64,000 bases of DNA from Foliimonas ilicis (GCF_039939195.1 NZ_JBDUUH010000013.1:117558-181557), one strand, 5' to 3'. Counted from the first letter of the stretch, positions 54,169 through 63,912 are shown. Notes: generated by a model from the letters alone, not told the origin. Numbers and translations: made by a program.

Positions 54169-54957
54169 TTACTCCCCGTCGGAGGGCGGGGGAAGGTCGT
54201 CGCCAGGCCGCCCGCGGTGTCCCGCGTCCTTGCCAGCAGGCCCTCGCTGGTGATCGTGCGGAGCGAACGCCCGCTCGGCCTTTGTCAAACGGTCGAGCTG
54301 TTCGCCGCTGAGCGCCGAGCGCAACGCGGCAACGGCTGCCTTCAAGGTCTCCGCTTTCCCTGTCTGCGCAATGGTGCGGTCGGCAAGCCGTTCGGCGAGG
54401 AGCGGCCGCGATGCGGTATCGCCCGGCTGCGGCCTTTGCTCTTGCGTTGTTGCCGATGGCTGACGTTCCTCACGGTGCGGCCCGCCCGATCCACGATCCT
54501 GTTCAGGATGCTCGAAGAACGCGATCAAGGCCGAGCTATAGGCTCGCCACGCGTCAAGCTGGCCGGCGGTGATGCCGACATAGGTCTCCGTGGCGGCAAG
54601 CCGTTCCGCGAGGTCGAGGCCGGCATGACGGGGACCGCGCTCGTCGCCGAGCCGTTCGCCCCGTGCGGGTCGACGGTCGTGTTCGCGATCATGACGCTGG
54701 GGACCGGCGCGCTCAGCGCCGTGCCGGAACTGCCGACGTTCCTCCTGCCGCCTGTCCTCCCGGTCGCCGGTCGCATTGGCCTGGGCCAACCGAAGTGGCT
54801 CCCTGCCGGTCACATCGCTATTGTCGGCGACGATTCGGACGATGGACCGCTCGCCTTGTATCGGGTTGGAGGCCAAGGCCTCGGAGAACGACGGTGCAAT
54901 CGTCGATGCCAGCACGGTTGCCGACAGGAGCCCAGTGGCCAGGATGGAGCGTCTCAT
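54169..54957 (-). CDS. LTXXQ/Spy-like periplasmic protein
   Basis: A 262-residue protein with a signal peptide (RRSILATGLLSATVLASTIA). A very charged linker (EDRRQEERRQFRHGAERAGP, HDREHDRRPARGERLG) precedes a helical domain LAERLAATETYVGITAGQLD with AWRAYSSALIAFFEH and LRSALSGEQLDRLTKAERAF, the LTXXQ pattern of Spy/CpxP-type proteins. The tail is His/Asp-rich and could bind metal. It is divergent from the two-component genes, as cpxP is from cpxRA, which hints at an envelope-stress or metal-sensing role. Confidence 0.8.
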   Translation of the reverse strand: MRRSILATGLLSATVLASTIAPSFSEALASNPIQGERSIVRIVADNSDVTGREPLRLAQANATGDREDRRQEERRQFRHGAERAGPQRHDREHDRRPARGERLGDERGPRHAGLDLAERLAATETYVGITAGQLDAWRAYSSALIAFFEHPEQDRGSGGPHREERQPSATTQEQRPQPGDTASRPLLAERLADRTIAQTGKAETLKAAVAALRSALSGEQLDRLTKAERAFAPHDHQRGPAGKDAGHRGRPGDDLPPPSDGE

Positions 54958-55169
54958 GCGATCTTCCTTTCATATCCTCATTCACGGTCATGAAAGTAGG
55001 CGGCAGACGTGTCTTGAGTTGGTCTGGGTCGTGAATAAACGTTTCTTGATTCGCGCCAATGTAAACGAACGTTGCTGAGCAGCGGCGAGCAAGGTTCGGT
55101 TGCAAAACTCTTCAAATCAAACTGCTGAGAGGACTATATTTGACAGCAACAATCAGGCAAATCACGAGG

Positions 55170-55898
55170 ATGAACACCATCACTCACATCCTTGTCGTCG
55201 ATGACGATCCGGAAATACGCTCTCTGCTCGCGCGCTATCTCGGCGAGCAGGGTTTTCGCGTCTCGACCGCAGCGGATCGCCGGGAATGCGAAAGCCGCAT
55301 CACTGACAGCAATCCGGACCTCATCGTCCTCGACGTGATGCTTCCCGACGGGTCTGGCCTCGACATCTGCCGCAGCCTGCGCGACCGCCGCCCCTATATT
55401 CCCGTCATTCTTCTGACCGCCCTGAAGGAGGACGTTGACCGGATCGTCGGCCTGGAGATCGGCGCGGACGACTATCTGGGCAAGCCGTTCAACCCGCGCG
55501 AGCTGGTCGCGCGCATCAAGGCTGTGCTGCGCCGGGCGGGTCAGAAGCAGCCGTCCGCGGCCGAAGCGAAGGTCTACAGCTTTGCCGCGTTCGACGCTGA
55601 TCCCGAATTGCGCCGCGTTTCGCGGCGAGGCGGCGGCGAGGAGATCGAACTGACCGGGGCCGAGTTCGATCTTCTCACGGTGTTTCTGGAACGGCCGGGC
55701 AGGTTGCTGTCGCGCGACCAGCTTCTCGATCTCACACAGGGACGCGACCGCGATCCGATGGACCGGTCGATCGACGTGCTGATGAGCCGGCTGCGGCGCA
55801 AGCTCGGTGAAGTCGAAACCGGCCCGATCTTCAAGACGGTCCGCAACGGTGGCTACCAGCTCACCGTGACTGTCAAATCAACGACGGCTGAACGATGA
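55170..55898 (+). CDS. OmpR-family response regulator
   Basis: A 242-residue regulator. The receiver has VVDDDPEIRSLLARYLGEQG, phospho-acceptor D55 (LIVLDVMLPDGSGLDI) and LGKPFNPREL with its Lys. The C-terminal winged helix has ELTGAEFDLLTVFLERPGRL and MDRSIDVLMSRLRRKLGE. The ATG at 55170 follows CACGAGG directly; a TTG at 55140 with GAGAGG 7 bases upstream would add ten residues and may be the real start. It overlaps the kinase gene by four bases. Confidence 0.94.
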   Translation: MNTITHILVVDDDPEIRSLLARYLGEQGFRVSTAADRRECESRITDSNPDLIVLDVMLPDGSGLDICRSLRDRRPYIPVILLTALKEDVDRIVGLEIGADDYLGKPFNPRELVARIKAVLRRAGQKQPSAAEAKVYSFAAFDADPELRRVSRRGGGEEIELTGAEFDLLTVFLERPGRLLSRDQLLDLTQGRDRDPMDRSIDVLMSRLRRKLGEVETGPIFKTVRNGGYQLTVTVKSTTAER

Positions 55899-57217
55899 AC
55901 TCGCTGCGCAACCGTATAACAGCGCTGCTGATCTTGGCCATCGTGACGGTCGTTGGCCTCGCTACCTTCGCTGCAAGCCGGGCTTTGCAACCTCCCTTGC
56001 CGCAGGCGACGATGGAACCCATCGCGCGGCAGATTCACATTCTCGTTTCCATGGCCGAGCGCAACCGGGAGGATGCGGTCGCATCCGGCCTGCGCCTGGA
56101 GGCCGCGCCCGCCAGCGGACCCGAAAAGGAACGGTTGTCGCGCTTCCTTATGCGGTCGTTGGAGAAGACGGGCGAACAGAGGATGGCCATCGTCACCGAA
56201 AGCGCCGATGGACCTGCGTTGGCCGCATCTGTTGATCTCGGCGACGGCACCTGGTTGATTGCGGAAATGCCCGACCTGGCTCCGGCGCCGGGCGGATGGG
56301 TGATACTTGCCGGTTGGATCACGCTCATCGTCATCGGCAGCACCGCTGTCTCGATCTTCGCGGCGTCGAAAATCATCAGGCCGCTGCAGCTTCTGGAAAC
56401 CGCCGTGGCACGGATCGGTGCAGATGGCGTCCTGCCGTATATTCCGGAGGCTGGTTCTGGCGAGCTCCGCGCGACGGCGCAGGCCCTAAACAGACTCTCT
56501 GCTCGCCTTAAATCGGCGATGGAAAGCCGCATGCGGCTAGTGGCGGCTGCGGGGCACGATTTGCGCACCCCGATGACGCGCATGCGGCTGAGAGCCGAGT
56601 TCATCTCCAACGACGAGGAGCGCCAGAAATGGTTCGCCGACCTTGAAGAGCTCGATCAGATCGCCGACAGCGCCATCCGCCTCGTTCGCGAGGAAGCAAA
56701 TCGGGACGGAGCGCAAATCGTTCGGCTCGACCGTCTTGTTCATGAGATTGTCGAGGAGCTCGGCGAGCTTGGTTACAAGGTGGCTCAGCCTCGACTTATG
56801 TCGCTCCCGGTCACTGCCGGTCCGATGGCGCTGAAGCGGGCGCTGCGCAACTTGATTATCAATGCCGCGACCCATGGCAAGGGCGCAAAGCTCGACCTTT
56901 CGCGAAAAGGCGAGACCGCCATAGTGACGATTGCCGACGAGGGGCCGGGGATACCCGAAGATCTCCTCGGACAGGTGTTCGAGCCCTTCTTCAGAGTGGA
57001 TATCTCCCGCCGCAAGTCCATTCCGGGCGCAGGGCTCGGCCTTGCCATAGCGAAGGAGATCATCGAACGTTTCGGCGGCGCCGTCTCGGTTGCGAACCGA
57101 AGCCCTAAGGGCCTCGTCCAGACAGTCACCTTTCCGCTCGCCGACAGCGCAAACGATCAATCAGCGGAGTCGGACGCCGGCAGACACGATGGCGGGGAAG
57201 GGCACGGCTCAGCGTGA
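55895..57217 (+). CDS. Sensor histidine kinase (EnvZ/CpxA type)
   Basis: A 440-residue kinase with two membrane helices (about 8-25 and 143-163) around a periplasmic domain, a HAMP segment (AASKIIRPLQLLETAVARIG), an H-box with H221 (AAGHDLRTPMTRMRLRAEFI), an N-box (LRNLIINAATHGKGA), and ATP-lid motifs DEGPGIPEDLLGQVFEPFFR and GAGLGLAIAKEIIERFGG. Overlap with the regulator (ATGA) makes a two-component operon. It is divergent from the LTXXQ-RcnB-RND genes, its likely targets. Confidence 0.95.
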   Translation: MNSLRNRITALLILAIVTVVGLATFAASRALQPPLPQATMEPIARQIHILVSMAERNREDAVASGLRLEAAPASGPEKERLSRFLMRSLEKTGEQRMAIVTESADGPALAASVDLGDGTWLIAEMPDLAPAPGGWVILAGWITLIVIGSTAVSIFAASKIIRPLQLLETAVARIGADGVLPYIPEAGSGELRATAQALNRLSARLKSAMESRMRLVAAAGHDLRTPMTRMRLRAEFISNDEERQKWFADLEELDQIADSAIRLVREEANRDGAQIVRLDRLVHEIVEELGELGYKVAQPRLMSLPVTAGPMALKRALRNLIINAATHGKGAKLDLSRKGETAIVTIADEGPGIPEDLLGQVFEPFFRVDISRRKSIPGAGLGLAIAKEIIERFGGAVSVANRSPKGLVQTVTFPLADSANDQSAESDAGRHDGGEGHGSA

Positions 57218-57323
57218 GGATGCCGGATGAAAGACAGAATTATGAGGAGGACAACATGATTGGAACAGTGAGGATCGCGATGCGGCTCCGGATTATCGCG
57301 CTACGGCTTGCAGAATACGCTCG

Positions 57324-58145
57324 ATGGTAAAACGAAGGACGATGGTCATCGCAGGAGGCGCCCTGCTTGCTGCCGCTGCCGTTGCGTCGGTGCCCTTGCT
57401 GCGAACGCGCGGGCCGGGCGAGGCCGTCTCAAGGCGGGCTTACGACTGGTCGGTATCCGGACTTCGCTCCGGGGGCACGAGCGGAATCCCCGCTGAGTTG
57501 CCGGCACCTGCGTTTCGCGCTGATCCGCAGTGTATCGTCACGGCCAACAAGACGATTGGCCCTTGCCACACGAACGACGTGCCGATCCGGCTCGATGTCA
57601 CCGAAGGCGCGACCGGCCTGCCTATGCGCGTCAGTCTGCGCCTCGTTGACGCGGGGAACTGCGATCCGATCGAGGGCGCTGACGTCGAGATCTGGCATGC
57701 CGATGTCCGCGGCGTCTATTCCGGACGGGCGGAGGCAATGTGCAATCCCGACGACGAGGTTGCTCGCAGCGCTGCCTTCCTGCGCGGCCGGCAGATCACC
57801 GATGCGAACGGTGTGGCTTCGTTTCTGACGGTCTATCCTGGCTGGTATTCGAGCCGGGCGCCACACATCCATATGCGCATCCTCGTCGGCGGCCAGGAAC
57901 TGCTTATCAGCCAACTCCTGTTCGACGACAACCTCAATGACTTAATCTACCACGGTCATCCAGAATATTTGGCGAGGCCGCAGCGCGACACGATGAATGG
58001 CGGCGACACCGTCTTCTCGGCATCCGAGGTTGAGAGCTTCATTTTCGACGTCGATCGGCTCGACGGTGGTATTCTTCAGGCGTGCTTCACGATTGGCGTA
58101 GCCGGGCGCACCGCCGATGTTCCTTGGAAATCAATGAGAGGGTGA
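57324..58145 (+). CDS. Exported intradiol ring-cleavage dioxygenase-like protein
   Basis: A 273-residue protein. The N-terminus KRRTMVIAGGALLAAAAVAS looks like a Tat or Sec signal. The core is an intradiol (protocatechuate/catechol 1,2-type) dioxygenase: RLDVTEGATGLPMRVSLRLV, DVEIWHADVRGVYSG (Fe-ligand Tyr), TVYPGWYSSRAPHIHMRIL (Tyr and His ligands) and YHGHPEYL. Secreted members of this class are known but their substrates are mostly undefined. It follows the kinase by about 106 bases on the same strand. No obvious ribosome site precedes the ATG. Confidence 0.8.
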   Translation: MVKRRTMVIAGGALLAAAAVASVPLLRTRGPGEAVSRRAYDWSVSGLRSGGTSGIPAELPAPAFRADPQCIVTANKTIGPCHTNDVPIRLDVTEGATGLPMRVSLRLVDAGNCDPIEGADVEIWHADVRGVYSGRAEAMCNPDDEVARSAAFLRGRQITDANGVASFLTVYPGWYSSRAPHIHMRILVGGQELLISQLLFDDNLNDLIYHGHPEYLARPQRDTMNGGDTVFSASEVESFIFDVDRLDGGILQACFTIGVAGRTADVPWKSMRG

Positions 58146-58291
58146 ACAGGCAGATCTCAGCGGCTAGCCCTGCTTCAGTGACCCTCGTCCAACCGCCTAA
58201 GTTGCGGGTGAAAGCGACTGATGCTCTTGTTGCTGAACGCGCGCCTGACCTCTAGGACGCAACGTTAGCCCAAATTGACCTGCGCTCAATT

Positions 58292-58500
58292 TACGGTCAT
58301 CATTTCGATTGCTCACTGATCCTGCTGTGCATACGTTGGCACCTTGCCTGCAATCTCAGCCTGCGTGATCTGGAAGAGACGACGCCCGGGCGCGGCATTC
58401 GGGTCGATCAATCTCTACGATCCACCGCTGGGTGGTCGGTTCTCGCCGCTCCTGCTCAAACGGTTCAACTGCCGGAAAAGGTCGGTCATCAGCAAAATTG
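58292..58500 (+). pseudogene. IS6-family transposase fragment
   Basis: The translation HFDCSLILLCIRWHLACNLS then LRDLEE matches the N-terminus of IS6/IS26-type transposases; after two frameshifts STIHRWVV and RFSPLLLKRFNCRKRSVIS continue the match. The catalytic DDE part is missing. Bases 58146-58291 hold no gene. Confidence 0.7.
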
Positions 58501-58881
58501 TCGCTACGAAGAGCCGGACGCTTCGATCGTGTGGAGACGATTGTGCCCGAACCGGTTTAGGACCTCGAATGCTGTGCGCATTTTGGTAAGGCGCTGACTA
58601 TTCGCGGTCGGTTTCGACAATTCCTGATTCGTCAGCATGACCCATGCTTTCGAGCCCTTGTTTGCAGTGCGATCGCCACCGTTCTCTCGGTTCCTAGCGA
58701 GCATCCGCGAAGCCATGACCGTGCGCGGACGGTTTGCGGCTCGCCTGCCTAACGCGGGTCATCGCGCATCGGAAGCTGCATCGTCGCCGAGAGCGGTAGC
58801 AGGCCGGATAAATGTCGTTGATCGTTCCACTGAATCCAGACGATACGGCAACCGAAGTTTCGAATTGCGCTTTCCACGCGT
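58501..58881. other. Gene-poor interval
   Basis: No gene is recognised between the IS6-family fragment and the heme-binding protein gene. Open frames lack ribosome sites. Confidence 0.4.
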
Positions 58882-59838
58882 CTAGTCCTCGATCAGAACA
58901 TCCGGATACAAGGCTTGGGCAAGATCACGCACCGCATCAGCCGTTCGGGGGCCGAAACCGATCATATAGGCGCCGTCGAGCACGATTAATGCCCGGTTCC
59001 TGCCGGCAGGTGTCATGGCCAGGGCTGGTGTGGAAAACACATCGTCTTCGGTCGGACCGCCATTGCCGTCACTCATCATCAGAATGACATCGGGTGCCAG
59101 TTCGATCAGCTTTTCCTCGGAAGCCGCCTTGTATCCGTCCACGACCGCCATTGGATTGATGCCGCCAGCGTAGCCGATGATCGCATCGGCGGCGGTGCCT
59201 GCACCGGCGGCCGTCAGTCGCACGAGCCCATGAAAGAAAACCACTTTCTTACGGCGTTCAGGCGGTATGTTTGCGGTTAGCTGAGTGGCCGCGTCGAACG
59301 CGGCGATCACGTCGTGAGCGAGCTGGTCGCCCTGTGTGCGGAGATCAAGCGCCGCCGCTATAAGGTCGATCTTGCGCCGGATGCCTTGCGGGGAATTGTC
59401 TTCCGGAACGAACACCATTGGAATAGCCAGCGATGACAGGACATCGACGGCCTCAGCGGGTCCTATGTCTTCCGCCGCCACGATCAGGTCTGGCCCAAGC
59501 CCGGCGATTCCCTCGACGGAAAGTTTGCGGCGGTAGCCCACATTAGGTTTGGAATTTACGACCTGCGGAAATTTGCTCCCCCTATCGACCGCGATGACGC
59601 GATTTCTCGCACCGAGTGCGTAGACTATCTCGGTTATATCCGAGCCCAGCGTAACGATCCTCTCCCCCGCGCCAGTCTCGATCGTATGCCCACGAGCGTC
59701 GACGACCTCAGCCGCGATGACGTGCTTGCCGCCGATTCCGGTGGCGAACAGGAAAATCGCCATGAAGATGAAGCTTGCAAGGTGCGGGAAATCCAATCGA
59801 ATCCCGCTTCGAAAGTTCCGCATTTTACCGCTGTTCAT
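58882..59838 (-). CDS. hmuT: Periplasmic hemin-binding protein (HmuT-like)
   Basis: A 318-residue substrate-binding protein of the cobalamin/hemin class. After a signal (LASFIFMAIFLFATGIGGKH) come VVDARGHTIETGAGERIVTL, ITEIVYALGARNRVIAVDRG, LSVEGIAGLGPDLIVAAEDI and GVRPRTADAVRDLA-like end. The heme-binding Tyr is likely in VGYRRKLSVEGI. The ATG at 59838 has GGAA upstream; longer starts to 59904 add a poor signal. It is divergent from the TonB receptor. The matching permease and ATPase genes are not in the window. Confidence 0.88.
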   Translation of the reverse strand: MNSGKMRNFRSGIRLDFPHLASFIFMAIFLFATGIGGKHVIAAEVVDARGHTIETGAGERIVTLGSDITEIVYALGARNRVIAVDRGSKFPQVVNSKPNVGYRRKLSVEGIAGLGPDLIVAAEDIGPAEAVDVLSSLAIPMVFVPEDNSPQGIRRKIDLIAAALDLRTQGDQLAHDVIAAFDAATQLTANIPPERRKKVVFFHGLVRLTAAGAGTAADAIIGYAGGINPMAVVDGYKAASEEKLIELAPDVILMMSDGNGGPTEDDVFSTPALAMTPAGRNRALIVLDGAYMIGFGPRTADAVRDLAQALYPDVLIED

Positions 59839-60016
59839 GACATTCCAATCCAGAATTAGATCATTTTCGCGAGCCATACGAATAAAGTTGACTTCTGTCA
59901 TCATGTTTTAATATCTAACCATCGCTGCCGCCGGACGGTTGCGTAATTCAATGTCGCCAGCTACGGCCATGGGCCACCGCCAGCCATGCATCTCATGACT
60001 CGGGGGCTCGATCAGG

Positions 60017-62131
60017 ATGACACGGACTATCAGGAAGATACTTTTGGCGAACACGGCGCTGGCGTTCGTCTTCGGCTCACTTGCGGCGTCCTCCGTAAGC
60101 GCGCAGGAGCAGGAGGGTGCATCTTCCAGAGCAGACAGGCTCTCTGCTTCAGAGGCGCCGACGCAGGCGACTACCGTGCTGGATCTCATCACGATTTCCG
60201 CCACGATGGTGAAGAGCGCAGCCATCGACGCATTGGCGGCGATCAGTTCCGTCGATAGCGAAGATCTCGAGCGCTTGCAGGCAACTACAGCTGCCGAAAT
60301 TTTCCGTGCTACGCCCGGCGTTGCCGCTTCCATGAACGGCGACGATCCAGCTACTGCGATCAATATTCGCGGCCTGGAGCAATATGGCCGCGTGGTGGTG
60401 ACACTGGACGGCGCGCGTCAGGACTACTGGCGCGTCGGCCATGGTTCGGGTTCTTTCTATGTCGAGCCGGAACTTATCAAGGAGGTCACCGTCATTCGCG
60501 GCCCCGTTTCAAATGCCTACGGATCGGGAGGCATAGGCGGCGTGGTCTCGTTCGAGACGAAGGACGCCAGCGATTTTCTCAAGCTGGAGGAACGCTGGGC
60601 GCTGAGTGAAAAGCTCGGCTATGAAAGCAATGGCGATGGTTTCACCACCAGCACGACCGGCGCCTACCGCTTCAGCGACGATGCCGACATCATCGGCAAT
60701 CTCATCTACCGCGATCGCAACGCCTATGATGACGGCAATGGCGATCAGGTGCCGTGGACCGGGGAGCGGGTGAAGAGCGGATATCTGAAGACGACGCTGC
60801 GCCCGGCGGATGGACATGAGCTGAAGCTGGGGATGATCCTCCAGAACTACAACGACTTCATTACCGGATCGAGTGGATCAACCTCACCGACATTGAGCCG
60901 CTATCACACCGATACGGTCAACCAGACCTATACCGCAGCCTATACCTTCCGTCCTGACGGCAACGAGCTGATCGATTTCAGCGCCAACGTCTATCACAAT
61001 CGCACCAAGGCCGATCAGGCCCAGGTCTGGCCAGCGTCGGCCATCGGCAATTCCCGCTTCTACGAGGTGGCAACCACGGGCTTCAACGTCAAGAACTCGT
61101 CGCGCTTCGAGGCATTCGGCTTGGCCAATACCGTCACTTACGGAGGCGACTACTATTATCTGAAAGGGGAGTCCGACACCGCTCATTTTGGCGCGGGTGA
61201 ACAGCAGGGCTATGGCGGTTTCCTGCAATGGCAGGGCGACTATGGTGAATGGCTGCAATTGATCGCGGCCGTTCGCTATGACGGTTATCAACTCGACGGT
61301 CAAACGAGGACCTCGCCGCCTGTTGATGCGTCGATTTCCGGCGACCGCTGGTCGCCTCGTCTCACGGTTGGTGTTACCCCTGTCGATGGATTCCAGGTCT
61401 ACGGCACCTATTCGGAAGGCTATCGCGCGCCGGGCTTGCAGGACGTCTATCGCGGCGGCGGCGCCCACGGTTCCGGCGACAACTACGTTCCCAACCTGCT
61501 TCTCCAGCCGGAAACGGCGAAAAGTTGGGAAGCCGGCGTCAACCTGAAATACAATGACGTGCTGACGCAAGGCGACCTCGTCCGTGCGAAGGTGAATGTG
61601 TTTCGTACGAGTGTTGAGGACTATATCGACGTCGACCTGACGACCACGCCCCGCACGGCCATCAACATCGGCGATGCGCGCCTCAAGGGCGTCGAGGCAG
61701 AGGCGGTTTACGACTATGGCTGGGGCTTCGTGAATCTTTCCGGTGCGCTGATCGCTGCCGAGGTCGTGAATGGAATCTATGAGGGACAGGCGCTCAACAA
61801 CACACCGCTCGACCGTTTCTCTGCGACCGTCGGCTTTCGAGTGCTGGACAATAAGCTCACCCTCGGAGCGCAATATCTAAGCGTCGGCAAGATAACACGC
61901 ACAAGCCGAACGAGGCCAAACGATCCTCCGATCGTCGATGATGGGTTTGATCTCGTCAACGCTTTTGCCAATTGGCAGATCAATGAACATACCCGCCTCG
62001 ATCTTGGCGTCGATAATGTTTTCAATACTGCCTATACCGATCCGCAAAGCTCGTGGTCGACGACAGCCGCGACTGAGCAGGGACGGGGGCGGACATTCAA
62101 GATAGCGTTGACCGGCCGCATTGGCGGCTGA
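60017..62131 (+). CDS. TonB-dependent outer-membrane heme/iron receptor
   Basis: A 704-residue receptor. It has a signal peptide (ILLANTALAFVFGSLAASSV-SAQ), a TonB box-like DLITISATMVKS, a plug domain (TPGVAASMNGDDPATAINIR, VTVIRGPVSNAYGSGGIGGV) and a barrel with the C-terminal IALTGRIGG. Motifs YSEGYRAPGLQDVYRG and NLLLQPETAKSWEAGVNL are typical of HmuR/HemR-class receptors. It is divergent from hmuT and followed 15 bases later by the flavoprotein gene. Confidence 0.93.
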   Translation: MTRTIRKILLANTALAFVFGSLAASSVSAQEQEGASSRADRLSASEAPTQATTVLDLITISATMVKSAAIDALAAISSVDSEDLERLQATTAAEIFRATPGVAASMNGDDPATAINIRGLEQYGRVVVTLDGARQDYWRVGHGSGSFYVEPELIKEVTVIRGPVSNAYGSGGIGGVVSFETKDASDFLKLEERWALSEKLGYESNGDGFTTSTTGAYRFSDDADIIGNLIYRDRNAYDDGNGDQVPWTGERVKSGYLKTTLRPADGHELKLGMILQNYNDFITGSSGSTSPTLSRYHTDTVNQTYTAAYTFRPDGNELIDFSANVYHNRTKADQAQVWPASAIGNSRFYEVATTGFNVKNSSRFEAFGLANTVTYGGDYYYLKGESDTAHFGAGEQQGYGGFLQWQGDYGEWLQLIAAVRYDGYQLDGQTRTSPPVDASISGDRWSPRLTVGVTPVDGFQVYGTYSEGYRAPGLQDVYRGGGAHGSGDNYVPNLLLQPETAKSWEAGVNLKYNDVLTQGDLVRAKVNVFRTSVEDYIDVDLTTTPRTAINIGDARLKGVEAEAVYDYGWGFVNLSGALIAAEVVNGIYEGQALNNTPLDRFSATVGFRVLDNKLTLGAQYLSVGKITRTSRTRPNDPPIVDDGFDLVNAFANWQINEHTRLDLGVDNVFNTAYTDPQSSWSTTAATEQGRGRTFKIALTGRIGG

Positions 62132-62146
62132 ATCCAGGAATAAACG

Positions 62147-63223
62147 ATGACCAGCCTGACTTGTGAATCGCAACTCCGTTTGCCGAACCTGCCGCTCTAT
62201 ATCGACCGGATCACCGACAGGCTGCAAAGTTTCGATGCCGACGTGCTGCAGGAGCAGCATCGCGTCGAATTCCGTTTTGCCTTTGGGGATGCATACTTCG
62301 ACATGAAGCCAGGTTTACTGGTCATGCGGGCGAAGGCGGGAGACCGTGACGGCCTCGCCCGTATCAAGGATTTGCTTGCCACCGCGCTGCAGGTTTATGC
62401 CAAGGAGGACGAACCGGAAATTGTCTGGACCGGCGATCTCGCGCACGAAACGCAGCTTGCGCAATTCCGCGAGATGACCGTCATCCAGGTCGACAACCTT
62501 ACCCCGTATATGCGGCGCATCCGGCTGGCGGGCAAAAACCTCGGCCGTTTCGGCAAATTCGGTGGCATGCACATTCGTATGCTGTTTCCAACCCGGTCGG
62601 TTCCCGATCCAATCTGGCCGACGCTCGGCAGCAACGGCCTGCCGCAATGGCCGGCTGACGAGCGACGTCCGACAGCGCGAGTCTACACCATCCGCTCGCT
62701 CGACCTTGATGCCGGCTTCATGGATGTGGATTTCCTCATTCACGAAGGCGAAAGCGTCGGTTCTGCCTGGGCCTTGCAGGCGCAGCCGGGACAGAAGATC
62801 GGCGTCATGGGGCCTGTCGGGCGACCGATCCGGCAATCGGACTGGTATGTGCTTGGCGCTGACGAAACGGGACTGCCGGCAATTGGTCGCCTGCTCGAAA
62901 CGCTGCCGCCCAAGACGAAAGGCGTGGCATTCATCGAAATTGCCGACGAGAGCGAAAGGCAGTCGATCAACAATGCGACGGAGATCGAACTGCACTGGCT
63001 GGAAAGGAACGGTATTTCGGCGGGTGCAGACGAACGGCTGGCAAGAAAGATCTTGTCGGTGCGGTGGCCGCAGGAAGGGTCCTCTTTTGGCTGGTTCGCC
63101 GCGGAAGCATCTGCGGCCAAGACTGTGCGCGACCAGTGGCGTGGCGCGATGGGCCTCGGCCGTGACCAGACCATAGCTGCGGCCTATTGGCGACGCGGTG
63201 CCGCCGGATTGATGGCCGGCTGA
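62147..63223 (+). CDS. DUF2218 plus siderophore-interacting flavoprotein
   Basis: A 358-residue protein. Residues 1-95 are a DUF2218 domain (RVEFRFAFGDAYFDMKPGLL). Residues about 100-355 are a siderophore-interacting FAD protein: FREMTVIQVDNLTPYMRRIR, FGGMHIRMLFPTR, RPTARVYTIRSLD (FAD site), GPVGRPI and SSFGWFAAEASAAKTVRDQW. Family members reduce ferric siderophores, and possibly heme-derived iron, with NAD(P)H. The ATG follows GGAATAAACG. The IS30-family fragment joins right at its stop codon. Confidence 0.92.
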   Translation: MTSLTCESQLRLPNLPLYIDRITDRLQSFDADVLQEQHRVEFRFAFGDAYFDMKPGLLVMRAKAGDRDGLARIKDLLATALQVYAKEDEPEIVWTGDLAHETQLAQFREMTVIQVDNLTPYMRRIRLAGKNLGRFGKFGGMHIRMLFPTRSVPDPIWPTLGSNGLPQWPADERRPTARVYTIRSLDLDAGFMDVDFLIHEGESVGSAWALQAQPGQKIGVMGPVGRPIRQSDWYVLGADETGLPAIGRLLETLPPKTKGVAFIEIADESERQSINNATEIELHWLERNGISAGADERLARKILSVRWPQEGSSFGWFAAEASAAKTVRDQWRGAMGLGRDQTIAAAYWRRGAAGLMAG

Positions 63224-63224
63224 A

Positions 63225-63806
63225 CCCGTTGTTGCGGAAAAGAACGGTGTATCGGCTCTTGCGCTCGACAACGGTGGCAATGTTGGCGGAGCCGTGCTCT
63301 TTCCTGAAGATCATCAGATCCACCTCCCAGTGACCGAATTCACTGCGCGAGTTGACGGCTTCAGGCCTGTTTCGAATGGCGCATTCTATTGGAAAGACGA
63401 GATTTCTGGGCTTGCGCGCATATCTCGGACGCCGTCTCCGTCGTCGTTCAGGCAGATGCCGCCATAGCTTGATCGCATGCCCGTCAGCCGAATATGCGAA
63501 TTTGTAGATCGTCTCATGACTTACGCAGATCGGGTGACGTTCCAGACGCATACGGCCGGCGATCTGTTGCGGCGACCAGCCATGGATAATCCGGTCGATG
63601 ACCGATTGCCTGACATGCGAGAAACGCAAGCCGTCGAGCTCAGGCATTTTCTCGTCGACGAACGTGTTACGCCCGATTTCCCGAAATATCGTTGAGCGAT
63701 GCCGGCCGAGATTCTCGGCGATGACCTCGACGCTGAGGCCAGCAGTTCTCCAGCGAGCAATCTTACGGCGTTCTTCCAATCCAATCTGCGAGTAGGTGCG
63801 TCTCAT
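63225..63806 (-). pseudogene. IS30-family transposase, truncated
   Basis: About 194 residues from the N-terminus: MRRTYSQIGLEERRKIARWR, an HTH GLSVEVIAENLGRHRSTIFR, SPQQIAGRMRLERH, VSHETIYKFAYSADG and FGHWEVDLMIFRKEHGSANI (first catalytic Asp). Homology ends at about 63225 next to the flavoprotein stop; the remaining catalytic residues are lost. The open frame continues into the neighbouring gene by chance. Confidence 0.85.
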
Positions 63807-63849
63807 TGCGTTTTCCTTGCGACTGATAACCCATTGGCATCATTTGCAA

Positions 63850-63899
63850 GTCGCACTTCATCCTTGAACCCACCCTGCTGGTTCCAGCTTGAATGCAAC
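63850..63899. repeat. Abutting IS30-type terminal inverted repeats
   Basis: GTCGCACTTCATCCTTGAACC (63850-63870, first 20 shown as GTCGCACTTCATCCTTGAAC) and GGTTCCAGCTTGAATGCAAC (63880-63899) are imperfect inverted copies separated by nine bases. They lie between the end of one IS30-type transposase (63913) and the start of another (63806), as expected for two element ends side by side. Confidence 0.55.
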
Positions 63900-63912
63900 G
63901 CTGGCCGAAAAT

